Source: Bacteroidia bacterium (GTDB taxonomy: Bacteria > Bacteroidota > Bacteroidia > J057 > JAIXKT01). From it: a stretch of DNA of 64,000 nucleotides. The notes under the pieces are model-generated. The model was not told where the DNA came from, did no database searches, and saw nothing but the letters and a program-made list of their open reading frames with translations. Positions 63,431-64,000 of this stretch are shown here, in pieces (position 1 is the stretch's first letter; the number at the start of each line of letters is the position of its first letter). Made by a program: the position numbers and the translations under genes. The stretch spans positions 47,770-111,769 of the forward strand of contig JAIXKT010000044.1 in the NCBI GenBank assembly GCA_026932145.1, in the 5' to 3' direction.

Positions 63431-64000
63431 TTAAATTAACTGTGCTTGTGTTTCGCCATTTTTGATGACTTTTTTGGCAAAATCAGTTTCTTTTTTGAGT
63501 GGTATTTTTAGGTTCACAAGGCCGTTTCCGCGTAGCAAACTCAACTCTATTAAGTCACCGTAGGTGTACAATGCCAAGATTCCCTGAATTTCTGCTACTG
63601 ATGATACCAATTTTCCGCGTACCCCTACGATAATATCTCCCACTTTAATTCCTGCTGTAGATTGCCCTTCTTTTGAGTTTAGGCTTACTACGTATGCACC
63701 CTTCACAGAAGGCAGATGTTTTTCTTGGGCGATGTCTTCATCAACATCTTGAACCGAAATCCCAACGAAGCCGCGCTGGGCTAAGCCATATTTTATGATG
63801 TCAGTAGTTATTTTCTGAACGATATTGGCAGGTATCGCGAAGCTATATCCAAAGAAATTTCCTGTTTGAGAAGCGATAGCGGTATTGATTCCGATTAGCT
63901 GCCCGTCTATATTAACCAATGCACCGCCGGAATTTCCCGGATTCACGGCAGCGTCAGTCTGGATAAATGACTCTGTAGTATATTCTGATGGGTCGCTAAC
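63431..64000 (-). CDS. DegP/HtrA-type periplasmic serine protease (partial, N-terminus off the right edge)
   Basis: The minus-strand frame is open to the window edge, giving the last ~189 residues. The catalytic Ser is in [40 protein letters not shown] follows, then a PDZ domain (about 63790-63520; [40 protein letters not shown]). His and Asp of the triad lie outside. It degrades or refolds misfolded envelope proteins. An internal GTG at 63946 is not the real start. Confidence 0.92.
   Translation of the reverse strand, partial: VSDPSEYTTESFIQTDAAVNPGNSGGALVNIDGQLIGINTAIASQTGNFFGYSFAIPANIVQKITTDIIKYGLAQRGFVGISVQDVDEDIAQEKHLPSVKGAYVVSLNSKEGQSTAGIKVGDIIVGVRGKLVSSVAEIQGILALYTYGDLIELSLLRGNGLVNLKIPLKKETDFAKKVIKNGETQAQLI

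Overview
The window is chromosomal DNA from a member of the Bacteroidota. Three things point there: promoters with TTTG / TAnnTTTG elements ahead of rpsF and tRNA genes; type IX secretion features (a PorP/SprF-like protein, two proteins ending in a gliding-motility type B C-terminal domain, and a subtilase with a probable type A sorting tail); and Bacteroidota-typical families (DUF3127, DUF3822, DUF4296, DUF5777, the long PurF-like protein). I cannot name the genus. There is no phage, CRISPR array or complete insertion sequence.

Layout. 1-4 kb: end of a DUF3127 gene, a secreted papain-like lipoprotein, a 74-residue extremely acidic protein, recF, and two related short inverted-repeat elements. 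4-16.5 kb is the most distinctive part. It is one co-directional run encoding a Tat-exported NarG/NxrA-type molybdoenzyme, its four-cluster Fe-S subunit, a small cytochrome c, a cytochrome c fused to a heme-b-type gamma domain, a TorD-like chaperone, TatA, and then moaA, moeA, a TauE-family permease, mobA, moaD, moeB-rhodanese and moaE. A perfect CRP/FNR-type palindrome (TGTGA-N6-TCACA) lies about 95 bp before the first gene. So one locus carries the enzyme, its maturation, its export and most of its cofactor synthesis. It lacks a NarI-type membrane anchor, so electrons probably pass through soluble cytochrome c. Whether it reduces nitrate or oxidises nitrite cannot be told from sequence.

16.5-32 kb: a small double-glycine-leader peptide with its own terminator, an IscA-type protein, a DivIC/FtsB protein, a tandem double D-Ala-D-Ala-ligase-like protein, a TPR-CHAT protein overlapping murF, rpsF-rpsR-rplI, tRNA-Phe, dxr-rseP and a PurF-like amidotransferase. 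32-45 kb: housekeeping and envelope genes (DUF3822, hflX, M16-like, DUF5777, YceI, tRNA-His, comF, ubiA, cobalamin adenosyltransferase, an SDR, cdd). Among them is a NHLM-type bacteriocin ABC exporter with no precursor beside it. 45-58 kb: a minus-strand block of type IX secretion proteins, including a 2018-residue protein built mainly of thirteen repeats of about 81 residues. 58-64 kb: DUF488, a MNT/HEPN toxin-antitoxin pair, L-lysine 6-aminotransferase, purM, rsgA, tRNA-Lys and the 3' part of a DegP-type protease.

The best candidates for unusual biology are the Nar/Nxr-like locus with its altered Fe-S ligand and duplicated/fused cytochromes, the GG-leader peptide together with the orphan NHLM exporter, the double Ddl protein with complementary motif losses, and the paired terminal-inverted-repeat elements.
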